In this document: piece after piece, positions 14,801 through 28,768 of the stretch
Layout of the letters: every line of letters starts with the position of its first letter
Position numbering within the stretch: position 1 is the stretch's first letter
The notes under the pieces: generated by a model
Database searches by the model: none
The model's input: only the letters and a program-made list of their open reading frames with translations
Told to the model about the DNA's origin: nothing
NCBI GenBank assembly: GCA_012295275.1
Contig: CM022672.1
Location: 9,529,904-9,593,903, forward strand
Direction of reading: 5' to 3'
DNA length: 64,000 nucleotides
Source: Chrysomallon squamiferum
Taxonomy: Eukaryota > Mollusca > Gastropoda > Neomphalida > Peltospiridae
Made by a program: the position numbers and the translations under genes

Positions 14801-15541
14801 TGACTGATTAATCTTAAGTTAATTAGTTGATCTCTACTCAAAATTGTTTTTCTAATTAAGTAATACTGTATTTATTTACTCACACATATAACTGTAGCAC
14901 GCTTACTCATCAGTTATGTTGTTAACATTTCATACTTCATCGTTTGAATGCATCTGTTAAATTTAACTTTTTCGTATTCAAATCATTCTTTTGATTATAT
15001 ATATTAAAGAATGCAGTGAGTTTGCAGTATTTTGTTGAAAGTAATACATTCTTATATGATAAATACAAAATATTTTGGTAAAAAGTGTAATTATATTTTA
15101 ATTTTAATTGTCAATGGGTTTGATCATCTAATGTGTACTGATAAACTGGACCATATCAGTTCACTTTCAAGTCTAATTGAAACACTGATAAAATTAATCT
15201 GTACTGAAACATAACATATGATTAAGTATATCAGGGCATGAAACAATGTAAGATTAAGGATAGTGAGAAAAGTAATTTCAAAAGATAGTTGTTTTTATTT
15301 AAGTTAAAGCAATCTTATGTTCGACAAAACTTGGGTTACTGCAAAGCAGCCAATGGTAAATCAATTTATAAACACAATCATTACTTAACTGTATAATTTT
15401 AACATAATATAAAAAAAAAGTAGTTTTGGTTCTAAAATTCACCAAAATACTGATGATTCAATGACTGTATTAAATAACAATAGTGTTATGACTTCTAGTG
15501 GTAAATAAGTAAAAGCCTTATTTGTATGAAAGGTTGTGTGC

Positions 15542-15602
<61 letters not shown>

Positions 15603-16447
15603 TTATATATAATATAAAAAAGAAAGAAAGAAGAAAGCTTTAATTCCACTGCTCATTAAACATTTTATTACCTATTTATTTCTAAGATATACAACAAGTA
15701 AACAGAGAGAAGCACAGTATTTTTGTTTATTTGACTGAAAATGGAGTACATACAAACAGGAACAAAAATCTAAAACTGAGGATGAAATAATATATCCATA
15801 TCGTTGGAAATTTGTATTGAACATCACCACATACACAAAATAAATAATAATTAAGTTTATTAACAGTAAGTTGAGTAACGTTTAAAAGGACATCAAAATT
15901 TATTAAACTATTATTTGTTGTTTAATTTCGGTTTACTACTAGAATTATTATGGTCTATGGTTACGCATTAATATTTTGTTTGTTTGTTTAAATTACTCTT
16001 CCTTTTCAAAAGGATCAGTGTTTACTTTAAAGTGTACTGTTATACCAGACAGTTCCAAATTATGGTACTTAGTAAACTGTAAAGTAGTATGGTTTCTGAA
16101 GCACACAATGACTGAACGAATTTATCTATTTGTCTTTCATAATAGAAGGTGTAAATTGACCTTTTCTTTGCTTTCAGTTAATATATCTGCTACAACATAG
16201 GTATGAAATACATTTCCGTCGTTACGTCAAGCAATTTCTAGAAAAATGCATCGTCATTAGTTGACAAACGTGATTTGAAGGCAAATATATCTTTTCATCT
16301 ATTTGTTTCGTTCTTCTACACCTTACTGTATTATTTTGGGATGTATATAAACACTAAATGTATCAGTTCGAGAACGAATAATATAGATAATTCGAAATAA
16401 ATAAAGAAAATCTATACAAACCAAACGATTGTACTTTCCAGCACCAT
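8886..16447 (-). CDS. PSMD4: 26S proteasome regulatory subunit 4 (Rpn10, ubiquitin receptor)
   Basis: Rpn10 is a ubiquitin receptor of the proteasome 19S particle. Coding exons, 5' to 3' on the minus strand: 16422-16447, 14643-14784, 13693-13804, 12973-13059, 12669-12737, 12221-12282, 11886-12039, 10424-10523, 9853-10005, 9561-9646, 8886-9074. All introns are GT-AG and all phases agree. The protein is about 392 residues (human 377). It starts [20 protein letters not shown], as in all Rpn10 proteins. A von Willebrand A domain (about 1-190) includes [36 protein letters not shown] and [15 protein letters not shown]1 is [14 protein letters not shown] (about 213-226) and UIM2 is [14 protein letters not shown] (287-300). 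The acidic/lysine-rich tail contains [17 protein letters not shown]. Exon 2 carries one extra base at 14728/14729 that shifts the frame after Gln27 and gives a stop at codon 44 if read literally. Everything downstream is intact, so I treat this as a sequencing indel or rare allele rather than a pseudogene. Confidence 0.95.
10520..11075. repeat. Six-copy ~92-bp tandem array at PSMD4 exon 8 acceptor
   Basis: Units begin at 10520, 10612, 10705, 10795, 10892 and about 10982 with GAGCCTAAA or a close variant. They share the core ACAACAATCTTT and a tail like AGAATTCAACAATAC. Copies 1 and 2 are nearly identical and copies 4-6 are progressively diverged. Copy 1 overlaps the 3' splice site of exon 8 and its first coding bases. 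On the transcribed strand each unit therefore carries a TTTAG acceptor-like site followed by GCTCTG or a variant. Confidence 0.9.
11158..11285. repeat. ~68-bp direct tandem duplication in PSMD4 intron 7
   Basis: AAGATACTGTTATTTATTTC followed by TGACCCATCTAATTCAAGGG occurs at about 11158 and again at about 11227 with only a few differences. Each copy ends in GACTAAGCATTTT or TACTAAGCATTTT. It lies immediately beyond the ~92-bp array. Confidence 0.9.
15547..15599. repeat. (AT)n microsatellite in PSMD4 intron 1
   Basis: Pure AT dinucleotide tract of about 26 units between coding exons 1 and 2. Confidence 0.97.
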
Positions 16448-17444
16448 TTTGGATTTGCTGTTCGTGAATTCCTTTATTTTTTCTGAGAGAACCCTGTTAA
16501 TTCTGATAATTTATCTTTATAGTGCTAAATAATAAATAATAACAAAAGCACTTTTTAATCAATGGTGTATTAACTGACAATTAAAAATATATTATTATTA
16601 TTTATAAAAGGTAAAAATTTAAAAAAGTGGAATTTAACCTCGCTCCAAACAAAATATGTTCATTCCTTGTTGGATGTAAAGTGTACTCCTTTATTTTTAT
16701 TTTTTTTTATTTATTTATTTACTGACAGTAGTAGTAGTAGTAGTAGCATTGGATAACACCTTTATGCATCGATCTGTGAGAAAATAAGGTAGATCTGCAG
16801 GCACATGTAAAATGATAATTTTGGCATACTCATGAACTAAATTGCTTTCAACTTCAAATCTCAAAATAATATAGAAATAATTAATATTTTAAAGAGTATA
16901 TGTACTGGTATTTACAAATAAGTCAAAAGCACTATATGCTTCAGTTTATTTCACACAAGCTACCAGTTTTATAATTTAATAAATTACTTTGATAATAACA
17001 CTAATAACAACGAGCTATAACAACAACAGCAGCAGCAACAATAACAACAATTATAATGATATTAATTATTATAGCCACAGCAACAGAAGTAACACAAGCA
17101 CTAGCACCAACCCCAGCAACAACATTAATAATAAAATCCAGCAACAAAACGTACAGATTAGATAATCTATGACTCGGTAGTATATCACGGTATGTAATGA
17201 CGTCAAAATGTCAGTCAACCAAGCAACTAATGTTAATTCAGCTGTCACGTTGTTATATTTCATTAATCTAACAATTAATTAGTGCCAGTCTTATTAGGTA
17301 ACTGTTTCAAACTGTTTCAAATTTCAACAAATAAATAAATAAATAAATAAATAAATAAACAAATAATAATAATAATAATAATAATAATATTTGACTTGCC
17401 ATGGGATTATATATATATATAAAATTAATTTATTAATATTATTA

Positions 17445-17475
<31 letters not shown>

Positions 17476-18476
17476 ATATTTTAAAAAATTATTCCTAGTA
17501 ATTATTAACTGCGATGGCCTTGGATTTTCAGAAATGTAGAGGTCTATCCTTGTGTTGGATGTAATTATTTTTTCACAACAAAACGAGTTTCATTGTTACA
17601 AAGCAGATTGTCAGTCGGTCAAGAACATGGAATAATAATAATGATATTATTATTATTATTATTTATTATTATTATTATAAAGAGAAAGAGAAATAATTCC
17701 TTGGCATGTCAAACGTGAGACCTGCAGTGTAATTACGTAGAGCGCCAAGAAACAACATGCTAATTCTAGTTAATATAGTTATGTCACACACTAAGTATTT
17801 TATATAATTATGTGGTAAGTCAAAACATCCTGGTTTATACCTGCATTTATGTATGTCTTTATAAATAATGTGATAATAATTCAGGCTTTTTCACACTGAC
17901 AATAATCGCCTCAAAACTGCATAAAATGTTTATGAGTGTAACGTTTGTGAAGGTGAAATGAGTTCTGTAATAACGTCGTCGGTCGGTAGAGAAAATAATA
18001 ATAATAATAATTATTATTATAGGTTCCTTCCGCGTATAAGAATATATTTCAATAAAATACAGACATTATTATTCAAATATCATGGCCGTAGCTATACTGA
18101 GGAAAATGAGACAAATGCCTCATACGGAAATACACAATTTTTTAATTTTTTTACTTTAATTTTTTACTTTTATTTTATTTAATTTTTTTTTTTTTTCATT
18201 TCTAATACATTTTATTTTTATTCATTTATTTAAATTTTGTTTTTAATATATCATTTTGATAATAAAAGATCCATTATTCTACTTATAACGTTTAAACGAG
18301 CCACTAACACGGAAAGGTAAATCTATTACATCGCATTTATTTTAATAATGTTCGCGCATAAATGGATGCAAATAAAACTACTTTTCTTACTACGGTAATT
18401 CTGTTACCATCTGTCGCCATCTGTATGCGTTTTACATGCATCAAACGTAACTCAGTCTATCTCTTTTATTATACTC

Positions 18477-18535
18477 TTTTTAATTTCAGAATGGAATTCA
18501 TGTGTCAGACAAAACCGTTCAAGGTCTCGTGCTTG
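18477..18535 (+). pseudogene. Stray copy of sialin-like exon 3 (acceptor plus 46 nt)
   Basis: The run TTTTTAATTTCAG then AATGGAATTCATGTG matches the intron-exon junction of the real exon 3 at 22508-22521. Homology continues to GGTCTCGTGCTTG at 18535, with only four mismatches in the 46 exon-derived bases (18490-18535). It translates as NGIHVSDKTVQGLVL against [15 protein letters not shown] in the real exon. After 18535 similarity stops and TAG/ATT microsatellites begin. It lies 1.6 kb upstream of the start codon on the same strand, so it is a relic of partial duplication or of a lost paralogue. A splice-competent decoy exon is also possible. Confidence 0.85.
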
Positions 18536-19316
18536 ATTTCCACTGTTTTATTATTATTAGTAGTAGTAGTAGTAGTAGTAGTATGATTATTATTATTATT
18601 ATTATTATTATTACAGCTTCTACTGCCTATTACTACTACTACTAATACTACTGTTCCTGCTACAATTACTACTACTACTACAACAACAACTACTATTTCA
18701 GTTTATTTACTTTATATATTTTTTCTTTGTTTTTGTCTTTATGTTTATTACTTTGTTTTAATTTGTGTTTGTTGTTTGTCTGTCTGTTTGTTTTGCAATA
18801 CATATTATCCGGTGCATATGCCATATAAGCTAATGTCTTGTTTCTCTTTATTTATTTTGTATCTTTATTTCTTCATGCACTTTATATGGTTTTATAATAC
18901 AAATAATAATAACAGGAAATTAATATTATCCTAGTGATAAAGGGTATCTGATTTCATTCACAAACATGTTTACGTTGCCGATTCCCCAAAAGTTAATACA
19001 AGTTTTCCATTTTAGTTCATAACGTGGAGAAAACATTTTTGACAAATATCCAATTCCGTTTTTTTTAGTCGCTATTGGCTACCTAATATAATATATATGA
19101 AATAGAAATTACAGAAATAAGTCAAAATAGTTAAAAATAGCTAAAATAAATATATGTTGTTGTTGTTGTTATTTAAATAATAATAACAACAATAACAACA
19201 ACAACAACAATAGCAATGATTATGACGATAATGAATAAATGAATTAGAAAGAAAGAAACGAGGGAGGAAGGTAAGAAAATGTAAAGATTATAGCAGAGTC
19301 GATAATAGAGAAACTG

Positions 19317-19324
19317 TGACGTCA
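19317..19324. promoter_or_regulatory. Palindromic CRE (TGACGTCA) upstream of sialin-like gene
   Basis: A perfect TGACGTCA octamer, the consensus site for CREB/ATF factors, sits about 820 bases before the start codon. It is at the edge of the CpG-richer zone. A CACGTG E-box follows at 19694-19699. Motif matches only; no occupancy is implied. Confidence 0.35.
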
Positions 19325-20143
19325 CGTACAGATGATTGTTTCTCAAGACGATAAAGCGCCGACATTAATGTTAAGGTCGGTCTTACAGGAATATTTGCAG
19401 TGCACGTTAATCAAACATGTTACACTGGTACAGCTGACACGCCGCATGACTCTCTGCGTCAGTAGCAAAACACACAGAAAGGAAAAAGCGCACGCGGCTT
19501 AACTACGTTTCATTCAATGGCGTCTTAACTTGACTGTATTGATCGATGCGCTGTGCTGTCGAATTGGCCTATTAGATCTGTGTGTTTTCTGCTTTTAGCC
19601 GATTCTGTACGAACATCCTCTCTACAAAAACGGAAGCGATGGTTTCAACACGATTACATCATCAAAACACACTGTAAGTGTTTACAGCCTGGCCACGTGT
19701 ACAGAAATCTCAGACGACGACGTCTGTGGAAGTCGTGATACTTGGACACATACTGGAAAAAGAAACAATAAAAATACACTGAACTATCGTTTGTCGAAGA
19801 TTATCTATTGATAGAACGTGTATGGCATATTCGAGCATTCGTAGTAGGTGGGATTCAATACGGACTACGTGTATCTACTGTAATCCGCAAAAGGTTTTTT
19901 ATTTTTTTCATTCATTCATTCAAAAATCCACGGCGCGTCAACTGCATGTTCTGAGGACGTTTCTTACAGAGAGGCCCTTATTGGGATACTGGGCACGTCG
20001 GTTTCACTCTACTGATTTATAATACTAATATATATATATAAGCATCTAGGAACAGACATTATTGTTAGTCTTATCACAAACGTTGCATCATCGTTACACT
20101 GTGACATTCCTGTAAAGAGAAGAAACTGCTATTTACTCGCACC

Positions 20144-20775
20144 ATGGCGAAAGGAGAAATTATGTTTACCGAAACTGGTAATATTGATAAAAATAAAGGT
20201 AAGTTCTTTGTTGTTGTTTTGCTGAGAGAGAGAGAGAGAGAGAGAGAGATTGATTGATTGATTAAGGCCAGTAAAGGATTTTTTATTACCAATTTATTAT
20301 TTAATACTAAATAATAATTGTGTAGGTTTTGTTTACGCTACGAAACATATTTTAACAGATATTCCTATTCGGATTCTAGCAAGCCTGGTCGCTCGATATT
20401 TTACGTTTAGATAAGCCCCTTCTTTAAACAAGATATTATATTTATTTTTAGAGACTAATCGATTTTTCAGTTTATTTAACTCCCTTGCGAAACAAAATAA
20501 CTTACATAAAAAACAACATGTTCTACTTATAATAAAATGTATCATGCGTTTGTACAAAACGTTTTGTGTACTTGTTTTTAGTTGTTTGTTTCTGGCAAAC
20601 TATAGTATTAAAATAATTAGCCCGTGCATGTTGACCTGTGAATGTGTATGATACCGTTTAACTTAATATATTTCTCTGTATTTGAAATATTTTATATACA
20701 CAACCGATATTAAAAATAATTTATGCTATATTTATTTATATAAATGTATGTATATATCTGTGTGCACGTGCGTGT

Positions 20776-20824
<49 letters not shown>

Positions 20825-20861
20825 GATTGCTCTTTTGGTATATTTTTTTGTTGTAATTGTT

Positions 20862-20955
<94 letters not shown>

Positions 20956-22760
20956 AACAGAAAAAAAAACATCATGACAGATTTTTATTTATTACAAGGA
21001 TACGCAGTCAAACGTTTCAGTTGGCTGCTTATGAGAGTGAAGGAAAAACGATTATATTTTTTATTTATATTCAAGTACAAGCGAGTAGTTTCTGCAACCT
21101 TTGAATATTATAAGACGTGGATTCTGAGAATGAAATTAACTTTATACTCCAACACTTAGTAGAAGCGAATAAAGCGTATTGTGTTTAATTTAAAAATGAC
21201 TTGTAGAAAATAATTTTGACTGAGGTGATACCCTAATATTTTTGATTCATATAATATCATAGTAATAATAATAATTTTGAAATAATGATAATTATGACGC
21301 CTTTAAAACAACAATAATGATAATATTGACTTTGGTAATATGAAAATTATAATTATGACTCGTGTGATATAATCGTGTAGTTATTAAATACGGCCTGACG
21401 AATAATTGTTTATCTGCTGAAGATTATTTATCTAAATACTAGCATGAAAATACCTTTTTTTTTTATTAATTAATTAATTTATTTATCTATTTATTTATTT
21501 ATTTATTTTATTTTATTTATTTTATTTTTTATCTCCAGTTCCATTCTGGACGTCGTCACGGTTGGGTCTCGCCGTTCTCGGCTTTTTCGGTTTCGTCAAC
21601 GTCTACGCTTTGAGAGTGAACCTTAGCGTCGCAATCGTCTGCATGGTCAACCAAACGGCAGTCCAGACTGAACAGCAGACTCCAGAAACAAACACCAGCT
21701 CTGAATGCGGGACAGTGATTTCTAACAGGACGGCACCAAATGACCTATCAGAAGTATGAATTTCTTTCCTTTATTATTATTATTATTATTATTATTTTTT
21801 TTTTTTTTTTTTTTTTTTTTTTATTTATTTGAACACAAACGTACATGCGTGAAAGTTTTACCTCCCATATGTTGACTTTTTTTAATAACTATTTTGATAT
21901 TACATTTTAGGAGAAGGAACGATAAAGGGAGATAATCAGATATCATTTTATATTATTTCCAGACAGATAGTTAGTTCACAGTATATGTATGTGGTAAAAG
22001 GTGATGATAATATACTGGGAGGAGAAATAAAAATAAATAAATAATATTTAAAAAAAAATAGGAGAATGAATTTTTTGTTTTAAATTGTCTGGGATGGCAT
22101 GCTTAAACATTAAGGAAAGAAATTTATTAGAATGAAACATTATAATAGTTATTACTTGCATTTGTTGCTTCATTATTATCTTTACTAATATAGAAATTAT
22201 AGTTTGCTAGTTTTGTTTGACAGTTAAGTTTATTTCCTTTTTTTTTTTTTTTTTTTTTATGTCAAAAATATATGTCCATTGAATGAGTATTGTCGTTTTA
22301 CCAAAACAAAATCAAAACATAAAAAATTATCCAATAGGATTTCTTTTCCTTGTTTATTTGTTTTGTATTGATTTTTATTTTATTTTATTTTATTTTAATT
22401 TTTCTGTGTGTGTGTGTGTGTGTGTTTTTTTATATATATATATTATTATTATTTATTTTATTTTATTTTTTTTTTTTATTATTCATAATCATTTAATTCA
22501 TTACTTCTTTTTAATTTCAGAATGGAATTCATGTGTGGGACAAAACAATTCAAGGTCTCGTGCTTGGTTCGTATTTCTGGGGTTACCTAGTCTCGCAGAT
22601 TCCCGCTGGTTGGCTGGCAACGAAAATTGGTGGGAAAAGAGTATTTGGGTGGAGCATTTTCATTTCGGCTTTGCTGACAGTTCTAACTCCAGTCATCTCT
22701 GACATCAGCTACATCTTTCTTATGATTGTCAGAATCATACTTGGTGTTGCTTCAGTAAGC

Positions 22761-22800
<40 letters not shown>

Positions 22801-25117
22801 TTTTTTTTTTTTTTTTTATTATTATCATCATCATCATCATCATCATCATTATCATTATCATTACCATCATCATTGTCATCGTCATAATGATTGGTAAAAG
22901 GTAAATATCCCGTCAAGTTGCAAGATCAGTTCTCCTTAGTAGGTGTTTATTACGATCAATCCCGTTATACTCAGTGAACCCAAAGCAACGATATCAAACG
23001 AAGCTGTATGAACCCTGAGAAAGTGCTTATAAAATGATCGAGCTTATTGCAAATCTGTTTATGTAACCTTGTAAATGGGTTTCATTTTTCAAAAAGCCAG
23101 TTATGCTGGGAAAAGAAAACAACAAAAAGATATTTGACACATAGCAACCGTTTATCAGAGGTGCACAGATGGCGCGAACGACGTGTGATGGTTGCGTCAA
23201 ACCATCCTTGCATGACCTATTTGGGTCAAGGAGGGCCTTGTTTTTAGAAGAAATGAAAAATGATTTTAATAGTTTTGACCTTTTTGGATATGTTTCGGGT
23301 TCCTTGTTTTATGGTTCAACTCTGGAAACCAACGCATTTCCGATGGTCGGGGTTTTTTTCGTTATTTATTTTGATTATGTCGGAAATTACTTTAACAGTT
23401 CATCAGAGTTGCATTAATTATCGGTAAAAACACTATTCCGGATGTACCTGAATTAACTTTAATATGGAACAAAATTAATAATAATAATAAAAAATAAATC
23501 ATAATAATAATAAAAAGAATACAAATAATAAATAAATAAATAAATAAATAAATAAAATTAAAAAGAAAAAGAAAGAAAGAGAAAAGGTAGTATTATGATT
23601 TTAATTTCTATTTTGTTGTCGTTTTAATCATCATCATCATCCTTCTTATTATTATTGTTACTATTATTATTATTATTATTATTATTATTAAATAGGCGAC
23701 ATTTCTTAATTTTGTTACCAAATTTCATGGTACACAAAATTTGCAGGACACATTGAGAACTATCTCAATGAATTATTCTGAAAGTATGTCATTTCTGTTC
23801 ACGTTTTGCATATGTGCAGTGGAGCATGTAACCCAAAACTAAACACTGAGATGTTTTTACCCAACGACCCATCACTCCCCAGGCCGCCGAACATCTCGCT
23901 TTATTTAATACGGGAGTGAGTTTAAAAACTCGTTTTATGAATAAACTAAATTCGTTATGATATTACGTACATACGTGAATATATTGTTGACGCAGTAATA
24001 AATACTGTAGATTGTTTTTTTATGTCAACTGTCTTTTTTTTTTTTTTTTTTCTTATGCTTGTTTTCTAAGTTCTTGTTTGATCTTTGGTTTTTTTTTTTT
24101 TTTTTTGTTGTTATTTTTGGGGGGGTTGGGATTTTTGGGGTGTAGCGAGGTTTTTTGTATTTTTTGTTTTTTTTTGTTAGTTCGTTTGTTTTGGGTTGTT
24201 TTCGTGTTGGTGGGGTGGCTTGTAAATAGTTAGCATAATTTTATTATTAACTATTATAGTTTACAAACTGTTCAAAATACACTCACATTTTCAGTTATTA
24301 GTAATGTGTACTAAAGGTTTACTGTTTTGTTTTAATTACTCGTTTTTTCTCAGGGCGTATGCTTCCCGGCAATGCATGCAATGTGGGGCGTGTGGGCCCC
24401 GCCAATGGAAAGAAGTAAACTTGCAGCTTTTACTTACGCAGGTATATTTTTCCGTTTACTTACTTACTTACTTAGTTTCTTTTCTTTTCTTGTTTTTTTT
24501 ATCTTATTTTATTATTTATTTATTTATCTTTTTTTTCTTTTTTTTCTGATAATTCATTTATCGATATTTACCTTTATTTAGGATAAATTAGTAACAACAG
24601 ATTCATCAAAGAGGCAGCTTCAGTATTTCAGAAAAATGGGGAGATGACCATATTATAGTTGGATGTGGATTTCTAGACGAAATAAGTTTCAGTATAACGT
24701 GAAAAAAAACATCAGTCCACATAAAATAGAATAGAGAGGGTTTCGCTGAATCTGCTTGTCAGTTTTAATCTGTTATGTTATAAATATTCTAGTTGTACAG
24801 AGCCCTTTTATTTAAAAGACAATGTTAACTCATGCCCAAGATGCATCGATAGGCCTAAATAAACAATTACCAACGTCTAAAAATGTATTTCAAGTATTTT
24901 GCAAATATATTACAAATAAGTCTGTTATACCGAATTATATGTCATAAATCATTAGAATATGTTTACGATTACAGCTACTACTGCTGTAACTACGACTACT
25001 GTAACAACTTTCGCCACTGCTATTACTACTACCACATACTACTTCTGTTACTGCTAACACTAATAGTATTATTACTACTAGTGATGATGATTCTTCTTCT
25101 TCTTCTTCTTCTTCTTC

Positions 25118-25149
<32 letters not shown>

Positions 25150-25210
25150 GTTATTGTTATCGTTATCGTTATCATCATTATTATTATTATTATCGTTATC
25201 GTTATCGTTA

Positions 25211-25278
<68 letters not shown>

Positions 25279-27670
25279 CTCAGTAAACTAATCCAATAAT
25301 TTCCATGTTATCGCTAATGGTCTCTCACTGTATTTTATTACCTGAATAATCCACGATAATCTTCATATTACAATTCTGCGTACCCCACAAACATTATCAT
25401 ATTTTACAATATGATAAAGGTATCATAACCTTCATAATCCAGATATTCATATGAATTTACTTACTGGTGTTCCCACGTGAACTCCAATGTTTCAAGCTGA
25501 CCATGTGACACTGACATGTCCAAAATACTACAGTGTCAGTTACTGTGTTCTAAACTGTCATATCTCATAATAATTATTTGAAATTCCCGTGAGACATAAT
25601 TGTTTTTGGGATTTTTTGATGACGTTAAAATGTTACTGCTTATAAATGTATGCTACGTTTGTGGCTGTTACATCCATTTTTGCATGGCCATTTGTAATAT
25701 ACGTGGAAACTATTGTTTATGTATGTATGTGTGTGTGAATGTGTGTGTATGGTGTATTTTTTATATGTATGTGTGTATGTAGGTATATGTCAGTGTGTGT
25801 ATATTTATGTACGTATGTACGTATCAATATATTTATGTGTATGTGTATTTTGTCAATTTAGCATTATGCTGATCTGTTACTTTATAACTTTGTAAATCTT
25901 CGCTGACACTAAGGACCACTTTGAATATTTACTTTGGCTGCTTGAGGATGTGAGAATAAAGTGTCGTGTTCGTATCAAGTTTCATCCTAATGAAGTTACA
26001 CTTGCTCTGAATATTTACATTCCACTCTGATGTTTAACTGAGAACTATTTAATTGTTGACCTTGTGGGTGATAATAATAACAACAATAACCTTAAACGGA
26101 TGAATAAAATACATTATTAAAAAAAAAAAAAGAGCAAAAAGAATATTTTCTCGAATACCCATCTGATCTATTGTAAAATGCACACTGTCATTCAAAATAA
26201 ATAAGATTTTTTTTTTTTTTTTTTTTTTCAGGAGCCCAAGTTGGTAATGTTATGACCTTTCCCCTTTCTGGATTTCTTTGCAAGTATGGATTTGCCGGAG
26301 GTTGGCCTTCTATCTTTTATGTGTTAGGTAAGACATTGTATCCCTGAGAATTTCGATATACCTTCCAGTTAAGTTTCACACAACTTGATAAGCGGCCGTT
26401 ACGGTTAATGACAGTATAAGCTAGAGTACATAGGCTACGTTTAATTATATGCAGTAGAGCATTTAATGTTTTGTTGTTTACAATAAGATCACTTATATCT
26501 CGTAACTGGGATGTTGACGGATTTTAAATGAATTTCTTTACGACCAACACACACGTCTGGCGTATTTACATATAAGTCGTAGTGATAGGAAAGACCCGGC
26601 TTTGAAGAATAAATGTAATTACGTTAATGCAATACAACATTTTTATTTTCTGCTCTTCTTTATTGTTAAGATAAATATTAGGTTTAGAAATGTTTTATTT
26701 AAGGATATATAATACACATTAATTTCGTGATCTATGGTTACATAGAAAACTGCAGTAAAGAACAGCATAGTTTTTAAAAGGTGTCACTATTCCAGTGGAA
26801 CTCGACAGACTTTTAATTTTATTGTGCTTAATGTAAAAATTTCCGTCTCGCTTAACTGAAATGATCATTGAAGCGTGTTCACCAGAATTAATGTTCCGTG
26901 TTGTTAAATTAGAGAATTAATATATTTCTCTTTCGTCAGAAGTAGAGCTTGTTTTAGTAACACAGCAAAATTACTCTTCAGACTACCATTCTTGTGTTCT
27001 AAAACACCGTTCAGATTGTAGTTTATTTTATATTCATGATTAAATTATAAACAAATATTTATGAATGTATTCATGAAAAGATATTAAGACTTATCTGAAA
27101 TGCGTACATAAACACAGATACATACAAACGCACGCTACCCATGCTATTCGTCTCGATTACCACTGGCAGTTTGTCCTCTGACATTTTTATCTACAGCCTA
27201 CTTTGTAAATAGAAAACTAGCAAATATCGCAATTACTATTACACACACACACACACTTTTCCTTCATTCTTTTTCACAATTCTAGGTACCGTATCTTTGG
27301 TATGGTTCGTTCTTTGGATTGTGCTGACCAGCGACTCGCCGTCTCAGCACAAAAGAATATCAGAAGTTGAAAGGTTATACATAGAACATAGTTTGAAAGA
27401 AAGTGCAAAGTCGTCTGATGAAAAGGTATCCATTCTGTGTAACTCATACCTAAAGTCATGGTCTAAAGTCAGAGTCTAAGTGTATCATATTTCTTTACTC
27501 CCTAAGCCTACATCAGCGACCCCATTTTGAAAGGAAAATATGTATCTTGGCGAGTGAAATATTATAAATATATATATGAAATATTAATGTAATGTATCAC
27601 TAAGGAATTAAAGAAAGTTTTCTGCATTAAATTTTGCCTTTTATATACTTATTATTATTATTATTATTAC

Positions 27671-27715
<45 letters not shown>

Positions 27716-28728
27716 CATCAGAAACTGAACGTCCCATGGAAGAAGATAGCAGCATCACTTCCGGTGTGGGCTATTATCGTTAGTAACACAACGTCGGACT
27801 GGGGCGCATACACTCTGATGACGAACATCCCCACCTACATGAAAGAAGTTCTGAAGTTTGACATCGCTGCGGTAAGTTACGTTTACTGAAGACATTTACA
27901 TTCGTGTGTCCTTTCTCGAGGTATGCTGAACTAGATTAGAAAAGGTTAGAATGTCAGGGCAAGAAAAGATATTAAGGTTACGTCCGGCTTTTTTCTTTTC
28001 CTTTTTTATTTAATTTTTTTTTTTTTTTTATTTTTCTTTTTTTTTTCTTTTCTTTTCTGTTTTTTCTTTTTCTTTTTTTATATTTTGTTTTGTTATATTT
28101 ATTTTTTATTTTTTTTTTGGGGGGGGAACCAAAAACTCGCAAGCCTGTTTACAAATCTATCAGTCTGTATCTATTTATCTATCTATCTGTCTATCTGTCT
28201 GTCTGTCTGTCTGTCTATTTCTCTCTGCAGAAAGACTGATGTTTTCATTTTATTATTCTTTTGTTTTGTCTGACATATTTAAGTACACATTCATGCTAAA
28301 AGTATTTGTATTACCCACGGATTAGAAAAATACAACTTTTTCCATTTTAGCCTGGGTGTGTTACCTGCTTTGCACTAGCCTGAATATACTTTATTCACAC
28401 ATTACTTTTCAGACTACCATTATATACATATATTCATTATTATTCTTGAATCTAAATCACTACTGGCTAAACTGAGAATGAGTCCATTCATTTTGACGAC
28501 CCAGCCTTAATATGCAAGCTATAAACATTTCATTGATAAACACTGATGCATACGAAATTGCATTGAAATACATAGTTGTAAAAACTCAAATACATAGACC
28601 AAACAGAGAAGCTTTTATTATCAAACAGTATCTGGAGCATGACAAACATCAGGGGCTGATTATGGGTGGTTTCCCAGTAGCACAAATAATAATTATGATG
28701 ATGATGACAATAATAATAATAATAATAA

Positions 28729-28768
<40 letters not shown>

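Larger units (their letters stand above)
16448..20143. other. Intergenic region between PSMD4 and the sialin-like gene
   Basis: The two genes point away from each other, so this interval should hold both promoters and 5' UTRs. It is mostly AT-rich, with AAAT, AAT/ATT, TAG and GTT microsatellites. From about 19300 to 20140 it becomes richer in CpG, the likely promoter/5' UTR zone of the plus-strand gene. The only gene-derived piece is a stray copy of part of sialin exon 3 at 18477-18535. I could not place a transcription start. Confidence 0.6.

Noticed and set aside
8886-16447. PSMD4 copy as a processed or dead pseudogene because of its frameshift
   Set aside because: It retains ten introns with correct splice sites and an otherwise intact coding sequence; one base is the only lesion.
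19553-19738. Plus-strand 61-residue open frame in the CpG-richer zone
   Set aside because: Lies in the likely promoter/5' UTR of the sialin-like gene; basic, uninformative sequence with no homology I can see.
20682-21104. Open frames rich in Val-Cys and Arg-Glu
   Set aside because: They translate the GT and GA microsatellites of a sialin-like intron; no conserved residues.
24883-25299. Open frame with long Leu/Ile runs, like a membrane protein
   Set aside because: It is the ATT/TTC compound repeat inside intron 4 of the sialin-like gene.
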